NCBI RefSeq assembly: GCF_905171775.1
Contig: NC_053494.1
Span: 130,922,210 to 130,986,209 of the forward strand
DNA from: Rana temporaria
Lineage: Eukaryota > Chordata > Amphibia > Anura > Ranidae
Length of the DNA: 64,000 bases
Direction of reading: 5' to 3'
Below the pieces are notes generated by a model, which did not search any database, was not told where the DNA came from, and saw only the letters and a list, made by a program, of their open reading frames with translations. Made by a program: the position numbers and the translations under genes. Shown one piece after another: positions 10,563 through 22,250 of this stretch (its first letter is position 1; each line of letters starts with the position of its first letter).

Positions 10563-11173
10563 TTTTCAACAAAGATCCTTCTCAACTATAGCTCTAAGCT
10601 CTAGTCACTACCTACAGCAAACCCTTCCACAGCATGTGTAAAATTAGGGCTGGTTTTATAATGTGGAAATTTAGTCAGGGAAACTAACAGGTGCGCACAG
10701 GGCGGAAAATACGGCGCACACACTTAATTTTGAGAATCGCCCTAACTCCCTCATTTGCATCTTTGCCTATCAAAAACAGCGGCGAGACTAGCGTAATTTG
10801 CGCCCGGGGATGCGCAGGTGTAACTAATTTAGGTACGGCTGAAAATACGGAAATCTGGGCTTAACTCGTTTTGAAGATCGTGCGCAAATATACGCGCCGT
10901 GTAAATTTAGAAAACTTGAGTTAAGTCTGCGTATCTCTTTTGGGAATTTGGCCCAAGGTTTTTAAACCCACGCATGCTCAGAAGCAAGTTATGAAGCTAA
11001 CTTCAATGGAAAAGAGTGCTGAACGTAACCACGCTTTGCTAGAGCATTTTGAAAAAACGATGGTGTGTAGGCAACGTCGTTTTTGAAAATGACGTTTCAA
11101 AAACTTCATTTTATTTCATGATTTAAAACGTCGTTTTTTTTTCATCACATAAAGTGATGGTGTGTACGCGGCA

Positions 11174-11680
11174 TTATGCACACGATCATTTTTCAGCATG
11201 AAAAAAAACTAAATTTTTCCAACTTCATCATTAAAACAATGTTGCCCACACACCATTGTTTTTAAAAAATGCTCTAGCAAAGCGCGGTGACGTACAACAC
11301 GTACAATGGCACTCTAAAGGGAAAGTTCCATGCGGATAACGCCACCCTTGGGGCTGTTTTAGCTGATTCTGTGTTAGTAAAAGACGATTCGCGATTTTCT
11401 GTCTGTTACAGCGTGATGAATGTGCTTACTCTATTACAAATGGTAGTTTTACCAGAACGAGTGCTCCCGTCTCATAACTTGCTTCTGAGCATGCGCAGGT
11501 TTTTAACGTTGTTTTAGCCCACACACAATAATTTTTTACAACCCGAAAAACGACATAGTTTAAAACGTCGTTTTTGAGAAGCCGAAAAATGATGTGAAGC
11601 CCACACACCATCATTTTAAATGACATTTTTTAAAAACAAAGTTTTTTTCATGCCGAAAAATGATCGTGTGTACGCGGCAT
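11174..11680. mobile_element. MITE, family A
   Basis: This ~507-bp copy abuts the family A copy that holds the Harbinger element. Its right end (GATCGTGTGTACGCGGCAT) is the inverted counterpart of the left end, which has lost a few bases. The interior is closely similar to 42194-42732, including a stretch resembling AAGTTCCATGCGGATAACG. Confidence 0.75.
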
Positions 11681-12057
11681 AAATCTTTATCAAAGGTGTT
11701 AAGCCATAGAATCTTTATAGGACATCTGTTTCCTGAAAGAGGAAAATATATTGTATAAAAGCTGATCTGCACATTTAAAGTGCTGTAATGCAGTTTTTTT
11801 TGTAATAGACTACAGTTTTCTATTTAAATTCTGAAACTAGCATTGTCCTAATGTGTGCCCCTGATCAGCCTTTGGCAAAGCCAAGAGAGATATGTTTATC
11901 AGCTGCAGTAGTAAGAGAGAGGTACTGTTCTTACATTTGTCATGCAGTGGATAAGCTATTTGATAATGATTAGAAGAATGTTGTCTACTATAGGCTCTTC
12001 TAGTTCACACATTGTTCATTTATTTATTTTCAAGAGACAAATGTATTTTGATAGATA
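11681..12057. other. No gene seen
   Basis: AT-rich sequence between two mobile elements, without repeat termini or coding potential that I can recognise. Confidence 0.5.
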
Positions 12058-12098
12058 CAAAAATGGAAAATTGTTATTAATACCTACGGTAATTTTCC

Positions 12099-12214
12099 TT
12101 TCCTGGCCTGTCCTCACGTCAGCACACTACGGGTTAATCCCCTCCTCCGGTCCACCAGTACCACCTTCTTCTTAGCTAATACGTAGGGGGCCCCTCCTCC
12201 CCAGTCCTTGTTCC
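12099..12214. repeat. DIRS inverted terminal repeat (3' side of the element)
   Basis: This sequence (starting TTTCCTGGCCTGTCCTCACG) is the inverse of 18058-18149, sharing GGGTTAATCCCCTCCTCCGG and CCAGTCCTTGTTCC. It carries about 20 extra bases around TAATACGTAGGGGG that the other repeat lacks. Confidence 0.85.
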
Positions 12215-12270
12215 ACTTAATTGGAGGACGACAGGCTTATAGGGAGGGAAGGGAAGAGCTGTACTGACGA

Positions 12271-12348
12271 GAGGACAGGCCAGGAAAGGAAAATTACCGT
12301 AGGTATTAATAACAATTTTCCATTTTCCTGGCCAGCCTCACGTCAGCA
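12271..12348. repeat. DIRS internal complementary region
   Basis: This segment joins the complement of one terminal repeat end (GAGGACAGGCCAGGAAA) to the end of the other (CCTGGCCAGCCTCACG) through an AT-rich bridge. The bridge is itself repeated inverted at 12058-12097. In DIRS elements this acts as the template that restores the ends during circle formation (family knowledge). Confidence 0.8.
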
Positions 12349-12439
12349 TTGGGATTTAATTTAGCACAACTAGGGTGGGAAAATGTATATAAGACTCGGA
12401 CAACAACTGGAAATGCTGCTTAGTGAATCTTTTTTTATT

Positions 12440-14019
12440 TTGCCTGAAAAGGCGCCGATACCACGGCGTTTCCAAAACTAGATGTATTAGCTGATGTCAC
12501 GTCTAAATTGTAATGCCTCGCAAAGGTCTTGCAGGAACTCCAGCTGGCTGTCCTGCATATCTCCTCACTGGTATTTTAGCAAAAGCCGCCCAGGAGGCTG
12601 CCACCCCTCTGGTAGAATGAGCTCTAATCGCCTGTGGAGGCGTCAGCCCCTGTTTTTCATACGTGAGACTTTGACTTTACGTCATTACTTTGGCGATCCA
12701 GGTAGAGATTACTCTTGTTGAAGCGGCTTGTCTCCTCCTAGGACCAGATGGTAAGATGAAGAGGGAATCCGTTTTGCGCACCTGTAGAGAACGGTGTAGG
12801 TAAACAGAAAAATGATTGACCATGTCCAATGGTCTGAGGTCTAGTTCCTCTTCTTGCCTCGGAGGTTGTGTGAAGCTGGGTAGCACCGCCTCCCAGTTGA
12901 GATGAAATTTGGAAACCACCTTAGGCGTTATTGTTGGTGACGGTCTTAGGATTACCTAAGGACGATGCAATACGGGTCTTTACAGGATAGGGCTGCTAGC
13001 TCGGAAACTCTCCTTGCCGATGTTATGGCGGTGAGAAAAATTAGCTTGACTGTTAGAAACCATAATGGACATGATTCTGCTGGCACAAAAGGATGTAGAA
13101 GAAGAGCCCGTGCCTAAGGCCCCATACACACCATAGAATCTATCCGCAGATAAATCCCAGCAAATGGGTTTCAGCGGATAGATCCTATGGTGTGTACACG
13201 CCAGCGGATCTTTATCCGCGGATATATCTCCCCATGGATGGATTCCAGCAGATCGGATATTCGCTGACATGCAGAACAAATCCATCTGCTGGAATCCATC
13301 CCAACGGATGGATCCGCTGGTCTGTACAGACTCACCGAATCCATCCGTCCGAAGGGATCCCCCGCATGCGTCGCAATGATTCAACGCATGCGTGGAATTC
13401 CTTATATAACAGCGTCGCGCACGTCGCCGCGTCATAATCGCGGTGACGGCGCGACACGTCATCGCCAGAGGATTTCGGCGCGGATTTCAATGCGATGGTG
13501 AGTACACTCCATCGCATTAAAATCTGCTGAAATCCTCGAGAGGATTTATCCGCGGAAACGGTCCGCTGGACCGTATCCGCGGATAAATTCTCCCGTGTGT
13601 ATGGGGCCTAAGTCCCAGGCTGGGAACAGAGGCCTTCTTGGAGGATTTAGTTTCATGGCCGCTTTTAGGATTTGTTTTATCAGTGGTTCATCTGCCCATC
13701 TGCACCCTGTAAAGCACGTTAAGGCTGATATGTGTACCTTTATTGTACTATATGCTAAGCCCACCTTCAGTGCAGACTGCAAAAAGTCCAGTATTTGTGC
13801 AACGTTCGGATCTCCTGGGGAAAAATTTTGTTGCAACGCAAAAGTTGTGAATTTTTTCCAAATCCTGTTGTAGGTAACATTGGTCGAGGCCTTCCTAGAA
13901 TTTAATAATGTTGAGATTACCTCTTCTGAGATGCCTTGTGCCTGTAGTCTGGTTGATTCAGCAACCAGGCCGTCAGTTGCAACCTGCCCGGGTTGGGATG
14001 CACCCACTGGCTCTGCCAC
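12440..14019 (-). pseudogene. DIRS tyrosine recombinase, broken and interrupted
   Basis: The recombinase would integrate the circular DIRS cDNA. The core-binding half is readable at 14019-13612 (LNSRKASTNVTYNRIWKKFT to PPRRPLFPAWDL). A MITE at 13118-13608 then interrupts the gene. Beyond it the catalytic half survives in three frames: ITSARRVSELAALS carries the first catalytic Arg, KFHLNWEAVLPSF and SLFILPSGPRRRQAASTR follow, and AIRAHSTRGVAASWAAF holds the His-x-x-Arg pair. The end, with RHYNLDVTSA carrying the likely catalytic Tyr, stops near 12440. Frameshifts and stops between these blocks make it a pseudogene. Confidence 0.85.
13118..13608. mobile_element. 491-bp MITE, family B
   Basis: Its termini are inverted copies of GGCCCCATACACAC, flanked by TAA at 13115-13117 and 13609-13611. 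It is inserted in the DIRS recombinase gene. Another element of exactly 491 bp with GGCCCTGTACACACGACC ends and a 3-bp ATA duplication lies at 54897-55387. Both contain GCATGCGT motifs and a GCGCACGTCGCCGCGTCAT stretch, so they look related. Confidence 0.85.
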
Positions 14020-14032
14020 AGGAGATCTCTCC

Positions 14033-15784
14033 TTAGAGGTAGGCGTATTGGGGGGCCGACGACATCTGTAAGAGCAGAGGGAACCACGGCCTCTGTGGCC
14101 AAAAAGGTAGGATTACTATTGCATGGACCTTCTCCCTCGCAATCTTCAAGAGGGTTTTCATCACTAGCGGCACCGGTGGAAAGAAGTAGACTAGGAGAAA
14201 ATCCCATGGAATGGAGAAGGCATCTTGGGCTATGGCTTTGTTGCAGAGGAACCTGGACACAAATTGGGGTGTCTTTGCATTGATACGGGTCACCCTTAGA
14301 TCCACTGAGGGTGTCCCCCAGACGGAAAAGACTGGCTCCAGGAACTTCCTGTTCAGGGCCCATTCGTTTTTGTCTGGGAATTCCTGACTCAGACGATCGG
14401 CAATGGAATTTTGGCTGCCTGGAATGTAGGCTGCTGTTAGGGCTTCCAGATGTGCTTCTGCCCAGACAAATATCTTGGTCGCCACTTGTAACAGTGGCAA
14501 ACTTTTGGTTCCGCCCTGTTTGGCTATGTATGCCACCGCCGTCTTGTTGTCTAACATCAGTTTGACTCGGGCTCCTTGCACTAGTTTCTCGAAGGCCCGC
14601 AGGGCCAGATACGCTGCTTGCAGTTCCAAGAGGTTGGAGTGTCTGGATTCCAACTTGTTCCATACGCCCTGTACCCGCCTGCCGACACAGTGAGCGCCCC
14701 AGCCCCGGAGACTGGCATCCGAGGTTATCAGAACCCAGTCTCCGGGGCTGAGGGGCAGGCATCGTCCACCAAGCTAAGTTCTGGCGAATTCGGTTCGGCA
14801 TGAGAATCTTCTGGTGGAGAGACGTGCCATCCCACTGGCTCAGAAAAGTCACCTGGAACGCCCTTGTGTGGAACCTTGCCCAGGGAATGGCTGGGATTGC
14901 TGCTGTAAACATCCCGAGCAGAGTCATACAATCCCTTGCTGATAGTGATGGTGACATCACCACGCTGTCTACGCAGGCTACCAATTCTGCCCTCTTGCGT
15001 TCGGGTAGCAGGACAAGTCCTCTGTCCATATTGAAGATCAGTCCCAGATATTCCATCTCCTGTGAGGGAACTAACTGGCTCTTCTGCCAGTTGAAGATCC
15101 AGCCAAACTTTGATAGGGTTTCTAGCACTACCTTGCGTTGCGAAATTAGCTGACTGCTTGAACGGGATACTACAAGGATGTCGTCTAGGTAGTGAAAAAT
15201 CTTTATGCCCTTCAGGCGGATAACGGCAATGACGGCTAGTAGGATTTTGGAAAATACTCGAGGAGCTGTGCTGATGCCAAAAGGTAGACATCTGAACTGG
15301 AAATGATCTTCTCCTACCATGAATCTTAAGTATTTTTGGTGGTTCTCGCTGATTGGGACATGAGATATGCATCTGCTAAATCGACTGATATCAACCAGTC
15401 CCCTGGTTGCAATACTGAGATGATCGTAAATATGGATTCCATTTTGAACGTCCTGGGAGTTATATAATGATTTAAACTTCTCAGGTCCAAAACCGGTCTG
15501 AGTTCTCCTGATGCTTTGGGAACCAGAAAGATTGGAGAGTATACCCCTTTTCCCTGTTGTTTTATGGGTACTGGCGAAATCGCATTCTTTTGTCGTAAGC
15601 CGGTTAAATATTCTTGTAAACAGTTTTGTTTTTTCTTGTCTGTCGGCCAATCTGTGCAAACCACCATATTGGGAGGTTTCTTCTGAAAGGATATTATGTA
15701 GCCATATTTCAGCATCTTGTGGACCCACTGGTCCTTGACTATTTCCGCCCATACCCTCCAAAAGGACGTTAACCTGGCGCCCAC
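14033..15784 (-). pseudogene. DIRS reverse transcriptase and RNase H, frameshifted
   Basis: The N-terminal part (15784-15365) reads QWVHKMLKYGY, YSPIFLVPKASGELRPVLDL and SVDLADAYL. One base then seems missing near 15365, and the next frame continues HVPISENHQKYLRF, FGISTAPRVFSK and the YLDDILVVS active site at about 15168-15195. A second frame change between 14725 and 14760 leads into TSDASLRGWGAHC and RNase H (LELQAAYLALRAF, DNKTAVAYI at about 14524-14555). A C-terminal block with FFPPVPLVMKTLLKIAR may correspond to the Dam-like methyltransferase domain described in DIRS elements, but I am not sure of that. Confidence 0.85.
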
Positions 15785-15856
15785 CTGGGGAGGATGGGTG
15801 GTTAACCCGTCAAAAAGACTTCTTGGGTTTCTTCACGGTCTATGCTGCTTTGGTCT

Positions 15857-17190
15857 TTACATTCTGCAAAAAAGAGCCCTGCGAGTTTCTCCAGTAGGGT
15901 CTAGCGTACTCCCATCCAGGTCTATATGACCTGGCGTCATAGGTCCTCTTGTAATCTGGTTGAGCTGGCCGGGTGGTCTGCTGCCTCCTCTTGGGTCTCT
16001 GAGACATCGGACCTGATTTTCCCCCCGTCGCTCGACTAATAGCCTCTTCAGGGGTTTCCCAAATAGCACTTTGCCATTGAACGGGATATTGCAGAGACTT
16101 AGTTTAGAAGTACCGTCGGCTACCCAATGACGTAACCAAAGGGCCCTCTTGGCTGTCACTGCGAATGCCATGATTTTTGCGAGTAGCTTTACCAGATCCA
16201 TCGAAGCCTCTGCTATAAAATCGGCGGCGAGGTCTAATTCTTCTAATGTTTGTATGACCGCTTCTGTTTCCATGCCCGTCTTCAGGGCTGTTTGTATCTT
16301 TGAGGTCCAGACCTTCAGAGCTCTGGAGACTGAGGTTAAAGCTATGGCCGGGCAGCATGCTGCACCAGCGGAGGAAAAAAACTTTTTTAGGTCTGTATCA
16401 GCACGCCTGTCCATTGGATCTCTGAATGTTGTAGAAACCTGTAACGGCAAGGCGACTTGTCTGGCCAGGCGTTGTAAGGCCGCATCTATGCCCAGCGGGG
16501 AATCCCAGAGAGCTGCTTCTGGGGGTTTAAAAGGGTATAATATTGAAAAACGATTCTGCACGTTCACCCTTCTTTCCGGTCTCTCCCATTTATCTTCGAA
16601 CCACTCACGAATTTCAGGCAAAAGGGGAAAGGTGACCCCTTGTCTCTTGCGACTCGGAAAAAATCTTTTAATTTTTTCATGCGGCTGAGTATCCTGATCT
16701 CAGTCTATGGCTTCCTTTATGGCCGTGACAAATGATTCTATGTATTGAAAATTGAATAGAAATTCAGAAGGTTCTTCCGTGTCCGACGAACCTCGTGATG
16801 GCCCTTCAGAGTATGGTGATTCATCTCGGATTTGAGGGTCCGCTCTGAATTTGGTTTTAGATCTTGGGGTTTTGCCAGCTGAGGCTGATTGTATCCCCTC
16901 TGAGACTGCGTCTTGAATGTAATTTCTAATTCTTTGCGCTTCAGCCTCTCTGTCTGTAGCGATGTCTCTAATGCAGCCGGTGCACAAAAGTTTGCCAGGT
17001 TCGGAATGCGCCGAACATGCCCAACAAAGACCGTCATCTGGGCGGGGTCTTAGTTCTGCGGTCTTGGGCTGGCTAGATTTGCGAGCTGGGCTAGAATGGG
17101 ATTTGTGCGTTCCCCGAGACCCAGACACTTGCGGAGATTTAGAACGGTGGCGGGACTTTTTTCTCCGTGTATGTCTTGTTTTAGGGCTTC
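15857..17190 (-). pseudogene. DIRS Gag-like ORF1, broken
   Basis: The 5' part (to 16700) is basic at its start and contains CWACSAHSEPGKLLCTGC, a Cys-rich motif resembling that of vertebrate DIRS Gag. It ends in a stop at 16700. The downstream part (16621-15857) is in another frame and reads LWDSPLGIDAALQRLARQ and LCNIPFNGKVLFGKPLKRLL, also typical of this protein. No firm ATG start is evident; the first in-frame candidate near 17128 is GTG, and the frame stays open upstream to about 17190. Confidence 0.7.
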
Positions 17191-18057
17191 TGCGCCTAAA
17201 AAGACAACCAAGAAAATGTGTTTTTAGTTCTTGGTATTTGCACTCTTTTACTATGGCCCCTGTCGACCCCTCCTACCTTTCCGGTGAATTTTGTACATTC
17301 TGGGGCTGTGGTGAGCTCATGCTGCATAAACGAAAGGATACCGTTATCAGGAGCTGACCCCAAAAAAATAATGGAATATTTTAACAACAACTAAACTATA
17401 TGTATATATAAAAAACTACATTTTTTTTATTAATATTACTAATGGTATAATTATTCCCCTAAGGAAGACAGAAAAAAAGATGTTTAAACTTCTATTAAAA
17501 ACACTAACCTTTTGCAGAAAAGAAAATGGCCACAGGGTGGCAGCAGTTACACAGGAATACACAGAACGCTGTAGAAGGAACAAGCAGAGGTTTAGAAACC
17601 AAGTCAGCTGACACAATCTCTCCACCACCCTCTGAGGAGACTCACCAACAGCGTCCTGTTCAGAGCCAGTGTCAGCACACTCTGAGCTCTCTCCCAAAGT
17701 TTTTATAGCTACACAGCACCGCCCGCCCCTGTGACGTCATCACCGCTCGACCAGAAAGCACGGGGAGGGCAGCCAGCGCGCTCCTATGGAGCTCAGCTTC
17801 CATGAGGTACAGACAGGCATCCAAGCAGCCGCAAACACCACAGCCCCCTCACCCTCGAACAGTAAGCTCTATAAGCTATTATGTGCCCGCAGCTCATGCC
17901 TGAGCGTCCAGTGTCATGAAGGGACATACCTCATTATTCTGGACCTTCCACGTCAGGAGAGCCTGAACCTGGGTGGGATGGTTCGGTAGGGTTTTTTTTT
18001 CTTTTTCTCTCTCTTTGTCAGAGTCTGCTTGTGGTCTGGTCGTCCGAACAAAAAATA

Positions 18058-18149
18058 GGAACAAGGACTGGGGAGGAGAAGAAGGTGGTACTGGTGGACC
18101 GGAGGAGGGGATTAACCCATAGTGTGCTGAGGTGAGGCTGGCCAGGAAA
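18058..18149. repeat. DIRS inverted terminal repeat (5' side of the element)
   Basis: This is the inverse of 12099-12214, ending in GGCTGGCCAGGAAA. It marks the upstream end of the minus-strand DIRS element. Confidence 0.85.
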
Positions 18150-19033
18150 TATCATTTTTTTCATACAAAATCCATATAATTACCTCAAAATTGCATCACA
18201 TATCATAAATACTAGAAGGATACAAAGAATCAAACAGTGAATACATAATAAAGTACATCAATGTTGTCTATATACTGTACAAACCTAAATACAGTATATA
18301 TACAAAAGTACACATCTACAGTATGCTATAGCAATCAGTTAGTAAAAGGGATGCCACCACACTTTACAGTATTTCCACTGCATTCCAGGTAAACCCTCCT
18401 AAGGCAGTCCCACATTCCCTGCAGAAAGGATTGATAAACAAGGGATACATTGTTAAAGTGATACTAAAGTCTTAGGTTTTTTTATTTAAAAAAAACACAC
18501 ACATTTTATACTTACCAACTGTAATGGCTCTGGTAAACGGGAGTGAACCACAACTGCGGTTAGCAAGGATTTCAATGCACTGCATGTGAGAATTCAGTAT
18601 TGGACGTTCTCTACATCATCTCTCTCTCTCACATAAGGGAAGGCGTTGAGCTACTAGGGGTGGACGTATTACAACATGCGACCAACCCCTAGCGGTTAAA
18701 AGTATACATTACACGTGAAGATTCCAAATGCACATCTGGATGCAACTGATTATCAGTACGGGACCCCAGGCATCACTCCACACGAACAGGAGTTTGGGGG
18801 TTCTCTACATCATATCACTTTATTGTAAAGAATGCATTAGTTCACTAAGGGAGTAGGTATGAAAATACCTCAACCCTTAGCATAGAAAAGTTAGGCCGAA
18901 CATGTTCAGTAACTTAGGGCATTGGCCCATAAACAAGTAAGAACTTATGTCAAGCACGTAGTAAATATGGTTAGTTATAGCAACTAGTAATTGCATAAGA
19001 GAGGCATTTATAGCTCAGCTTATTAGAGAGTAT
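18150..19033. other. No gene seen
   Basis: AT-rich intergenic sequence. The piece at 18459-18525 (AAAGTGATACTAAAG and following) resembles a dispersed repeat, but I cannot assign a class. Confidence 0.4.
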
Positions 19034-19320
19034 TAGCTAGATTCAGGTAGAGTTAGGTCGGCGTATCAGTAGATACGCCGACCTAACTCAGAATCTGCGC
19101 CGACCTATGTTTAAGTGTATTCTCAAACAGAGATACGCTTAAACATATCTAAGATACGACGGCTTGCGCCGTCCTATCTTAGGTTGCAATATTTCGGCTG
19201 GCCGCTAGGTGGCGCTTCCATTGCGGTCGGCGTAGAATATGTAAATCAGTAGATACGCCTATTCACGAATGTACGCCCGGCTGCCGCAGTACATTTACGC
19301 CATTTACGTAAGAGATAGGC

Positions 19321-20808
19321 CGCCTAAAGTTAAAACCAAAAAGAAGGTACAGCGCTGATGTGAATGAAACGAATTGTGAGTGAACAATACAATTATGAAA
19401 AATAATCAGTGACTGAATAAATAAATTAGATATTGATAAAAATAGTTCATAAAAATATCCAAGAGTGAATGTACTGATCCTTCACCAATCAAGAATTAAG
19501 TATAAGTGACAAAAATAGCAAATGTAAATCAGTGAAAAAAAGAGTCCAATGATAAAAAAGGCAAAATTCTTATTTCTTTATCTTCCACCAAGTATGACAC
19601 CCGTGTGATGGTATTCCAATCTGCTTACCAGATTAACTGACCGTGATTGCGGTCAGATAAAGCCCAGAGATCTTTTAGAGTCCTCTCAAGTGGACTAAAT
19701 GGCAACAGGTTATACAGATCATCTACTGCTCCAAAGCTCCAGAGGGAATAGGGATACGCTGTAAAAGGTAGTGTCCGAAGTGGAAGTAGTGTGCTTGAGA
19801 TCCAGGCAAAGCGTCGTCAGGCAAATAGTTCACAATCAAAATCCGGAGAAGAGTCAGGCAGGCTAAGGTCATTCACGATCTGGCGGCAAGGTACAAAATC
19901 AGCAGGCTGTAGAATAGTCGGTATATCAGGCAGGAGTTCAATACAAGGAAGATCACTGAAGTCAAAACACCCAGGGAAGAAATCCAAATAAACGGGCGCC
20001 CGTTTATTTGGATTTCTTCCCTGGGTGTTTTGACTTCAGTGATCTTCCTTGTATTGAACTCCTGCCTGATATACCGACTATTCTACAGCCTGCTGATTTT
20101 GTACCTTGCCGCCAGATCGTGAATGACCTTAGCCTGCCTGACTCTTCTCCGGATTTTGATTGTGAACTATTTGCCTGACGACGCTTTGCCTGGATCTCAA
20201 GCACACTACTTCCACTTCGGACACTACCTTTTACAGCGTATCCCTATTCCCTCTGGAGCTTTGGAGCAGTAGATGATCTGTATAACCTGTTGCCATTTAG
20301 TCCACTTGAGAGGACTCTAAAAGATCTCTGGGCTTTATCTGACCGCAATCACGGTCAGTTAATCTGGTAAGCAGATTGGAATACCATCACACGGGTGTCA
20401 TACTTGGTGGAAGATAAAGAAATAAGAATTTTGCCTTTTTTATCATTGGACTCTTTTTTTCACTGATTTACATTTGCTATTTTTGTCACTTATACTTAAT
20501 TCTTGATTGGTGAAGGATCAGTACATTCACTCTTGGATATTTTTATGAACTATTTTTATCAATATCTAATTTATTTATTCAGTCACTGATTATTTTTCAT
20601 AATTGTATTGTTCACTCACAATTCGTTTCATTCACATCAGCGCTGTACCTTCTTTTTGGTTGTAAATTTTTTTGCTTTGGGTATTTAGAGCAATAGGTAC
20701 CAGCTGCTTTTGTCACTTATTATTTTCACAATTTTTTCATCACGTATTAGCGCAGTGTTTTCCTTTGGTTTTTTCCTTAGGATTTTTTTATATTCGCCTA
20801 AAGTTAAA
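19321..20808 (+). mobile_element. Snapback Penelope-like insertion 1, with target duplications
   Basis: The direct repeat CGCCTAAAGTTAAA (19321-19334 and 20795-20808) brackets an insertion of 1460 bp. Its first 1.33 kb is one palindrome, followed by a unique tail of 133 bp (20662-20794). No protein is encoded. Assignment to Penelope-like elements rests on sharing this architecture with the insertions at 24069, 39221 and 47791, and on a similar T-rich 3' end with an AGCGC motif. No hammerhead-like core is visible in this copy, so the class call is an inference. Confidence 0.55.
19334..20661. repeat. 1328-bp palindrome without spacer
   Basis: The arms are reverse complements about the axis between 19997 and 19998 (centre AACGGGCG/CCCGTT). 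I found no mismatch when reading both arms. Mirror-image reading frames at 19791-19991 and 20004-20204 give identical translations, confirming the symmetry, and are not genes. Confidence 0.9.
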
Positions 20809-21200
20809 GCTGCCCCCTAGGTGGCGTAGACAATGTTAAAGTATGGCCGCCGTTCCCGCATCGAAATTCGAAAATTTTACGTCGTTTGCGTAAGTCGTCC
20901 TTAAATAGGGATTTATGTCGTTTACGTTCAATCAATAGGCCCGTGCGGCGGACGTAGCCACAATGCACACTGGGAAATGTAGGCGCACGGCGCAAGCGCA
21001 GTTAAAAAGAAAGTCAAAAACGTCAGGTCAAGCCCCATTAACATAAAACACGCCCCCTTAGCTCAATTTGAATTAGGCGCCCTTACGCCCGCCCGCTTTA
21101 GGCTACGCCGCCGTAACTTAGCAGGCAAGTACATTGTGAATCATGTACTTGCCTCGCTAACTTACAGTGGCGTAGCTTAAATGCCTTAAGCTACGCCGCC

Positions 21201-22250
21201 TTAACTACTTGCCGACCGCCCACCGTCGTTATACGTCCTCACTTTAGAGATGAATATCTCGGTAACGGCAGCAGCTGCTGCCACAATCGAGATATTCATC
21301 TCTTCTGTGGGCGGCCGTGTTAACGATAATGGTGATCTCCGCAGCAAATTCGCCGCGAGATCGCCGTTATCGGTGGCGGGAGAGGGTCCCCCCCCCTCCC
21401 GCCGCTCTCCCGCGCCCTCCGCCGCTTACCGTAGCCGTCGGTAGCGGCGGAGGAGATCGCGACCATCCGGCAGCTGAGCGGGGACGAGACTGAAGGAAAA
21501 ATCTCCTTCGCCCGTCCCCATAGCTCCGCTGGGCGGAAGTGACGTCAAAACGTCAGTCCCGCCCAGCGTGTTTACATTCCTTGTAATAGAAATAAAAGTG
21601 ATAATTTTTTTTTTTTTTTTTTTTCAGTGTTAAAAATTCTAAAATAAATAAAAATAAATGCGAAAAGCAAAAAAAAAATTTTTTAAAGCGCCCCGTCCCG
21701 ACGAGCTCGCGCGTAGAAGCGAATGTATACGCGAGTAGCGCCGACATATGAAAACGGTATTCAAACCACACAAGTGAGGTATCGCCGCAATCGTTAGAGC
21801 GAGAGCATTAATTTTAGCCTTAGGCCTACTCTGTAACTCAAAAAATGCAACCTGTAGAATTTTTTAAACGTCGCCTATCAAGATTTTTAAGGGTAAAATT
21901 TTGACGCCATGCCACGAGCGGGCGCAATTTTTAAGCGTGACATGTTGGGTATCATTTTACTCGGCGTAACATTATCTTTCACAATATATAAAAAAATTGG
22001 GCCAAATTTATTGTTGTTTTATTTTTTCATTTAAAAAAGTGAATTTTTTCCAAAAAAAGTGCGCTTGTAAGACCGCTGCGCAAATACGGTGTGACAAAAA
22101 GTATTGCAATGACTTCCATTTTATTCTCTAGGGTGTTAGAAAAAAAAATATATAATGTTTGGGGGTTTTAAATAATTTTCTAGCAAAAAAAAATGGTTTT
22201 GTCTCGTAAACACCGACTCTGAAAAACAGGCCCGGGGCTAAAGTGGTTAA
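21201..22250. mobile_element. TTAA-target (piggyBac-like) non-autonomous element
   Basis: TTAA at 21201-21204 and 22247-22250 flanks the element, whose ends read CTACTTGCCGACCG and the inverse-like GGCTAAAGTGG. The interior from about 21660 (ATTCAAACCACACAAGTGAG) resembles 33120-33480. No transposase is present. TTAA duplication is typical of piggyBac elements. Confidence 0.6.

Larger units (their letters stand above)
598..10954. mobile_element. PIF/Harbinger DNA transposon (two-gene, interrupted by a gypsy element)
   Basis: The ends are imperfect inverted repeats, GGGCCAAATTCTCAAAA on the left and the complement of GGGCCAAATTCCCAAAA on the right. They are flanked by AAG at 595-597 and 10955-10957, the 3-bp target duplication expected of the superfamily. 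Two converging genes are present, a Myb-like protein on plus (1335-2988) and a DDE transposase on minus (10562-3536), the usual two-gene layout. Without the 5.9-kb gypsy insertion the element would be about 4.46 kb. The transposase reads open through its intron while the Myb-like gene is broken. Confidence 0.9.
467..11174. mobile_element. MITE, family A, split by a Harbinger transposon
   Basis: The left part (467-597) and right part (10955-11174) are the halves of one short non-autonomous transposon. The ends are inverted copies of a GCGGCGTACACACCATCAC-like terminus, followed on both sides by a shared TTTATGTGATGAAAAAAA stretch. Two relatives lie at 11174-11680 and 42194-42732 and share internal sequence such as GCTCTAGCAAAGCGCGG. 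The Harbinger element sits inside it with a 3-bp AAG duplication, so this MITE is the older layer. Confidence 0.75.
12058..18149 (-). mobile_element. DIRS-type tyrosine-recombinase retrotransposon, degraded
   Basis: A 6.1-kb element on minus with the DIRS hallmarks: inverted terminal repeats (12099-12214 and 18058-18149), an internal complementary region (12271-12348), no flanking target duplication found, and coding remnants in the order Gag, reverse transcriptase/RNase H, tyrosine recombinase. Several frameshifts and a 491-bp MITE show it cannot code now. DIRS elements integrate through a circular intermediate using the recombinase (family knowledge). The 5' noncoding part is 17200-18057. 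Confidence 0.9.

Noticed and set aside
13192..13462. Open frames in the 491-bp MITE
   Set aside because: They are readings of inverted terminal sequence and have no similarity to a transposase.
19791..20204. Two small frames with identical translations on opposite strands
   Set aside because: They are mirror images in the arms of the palindrome, not genes.
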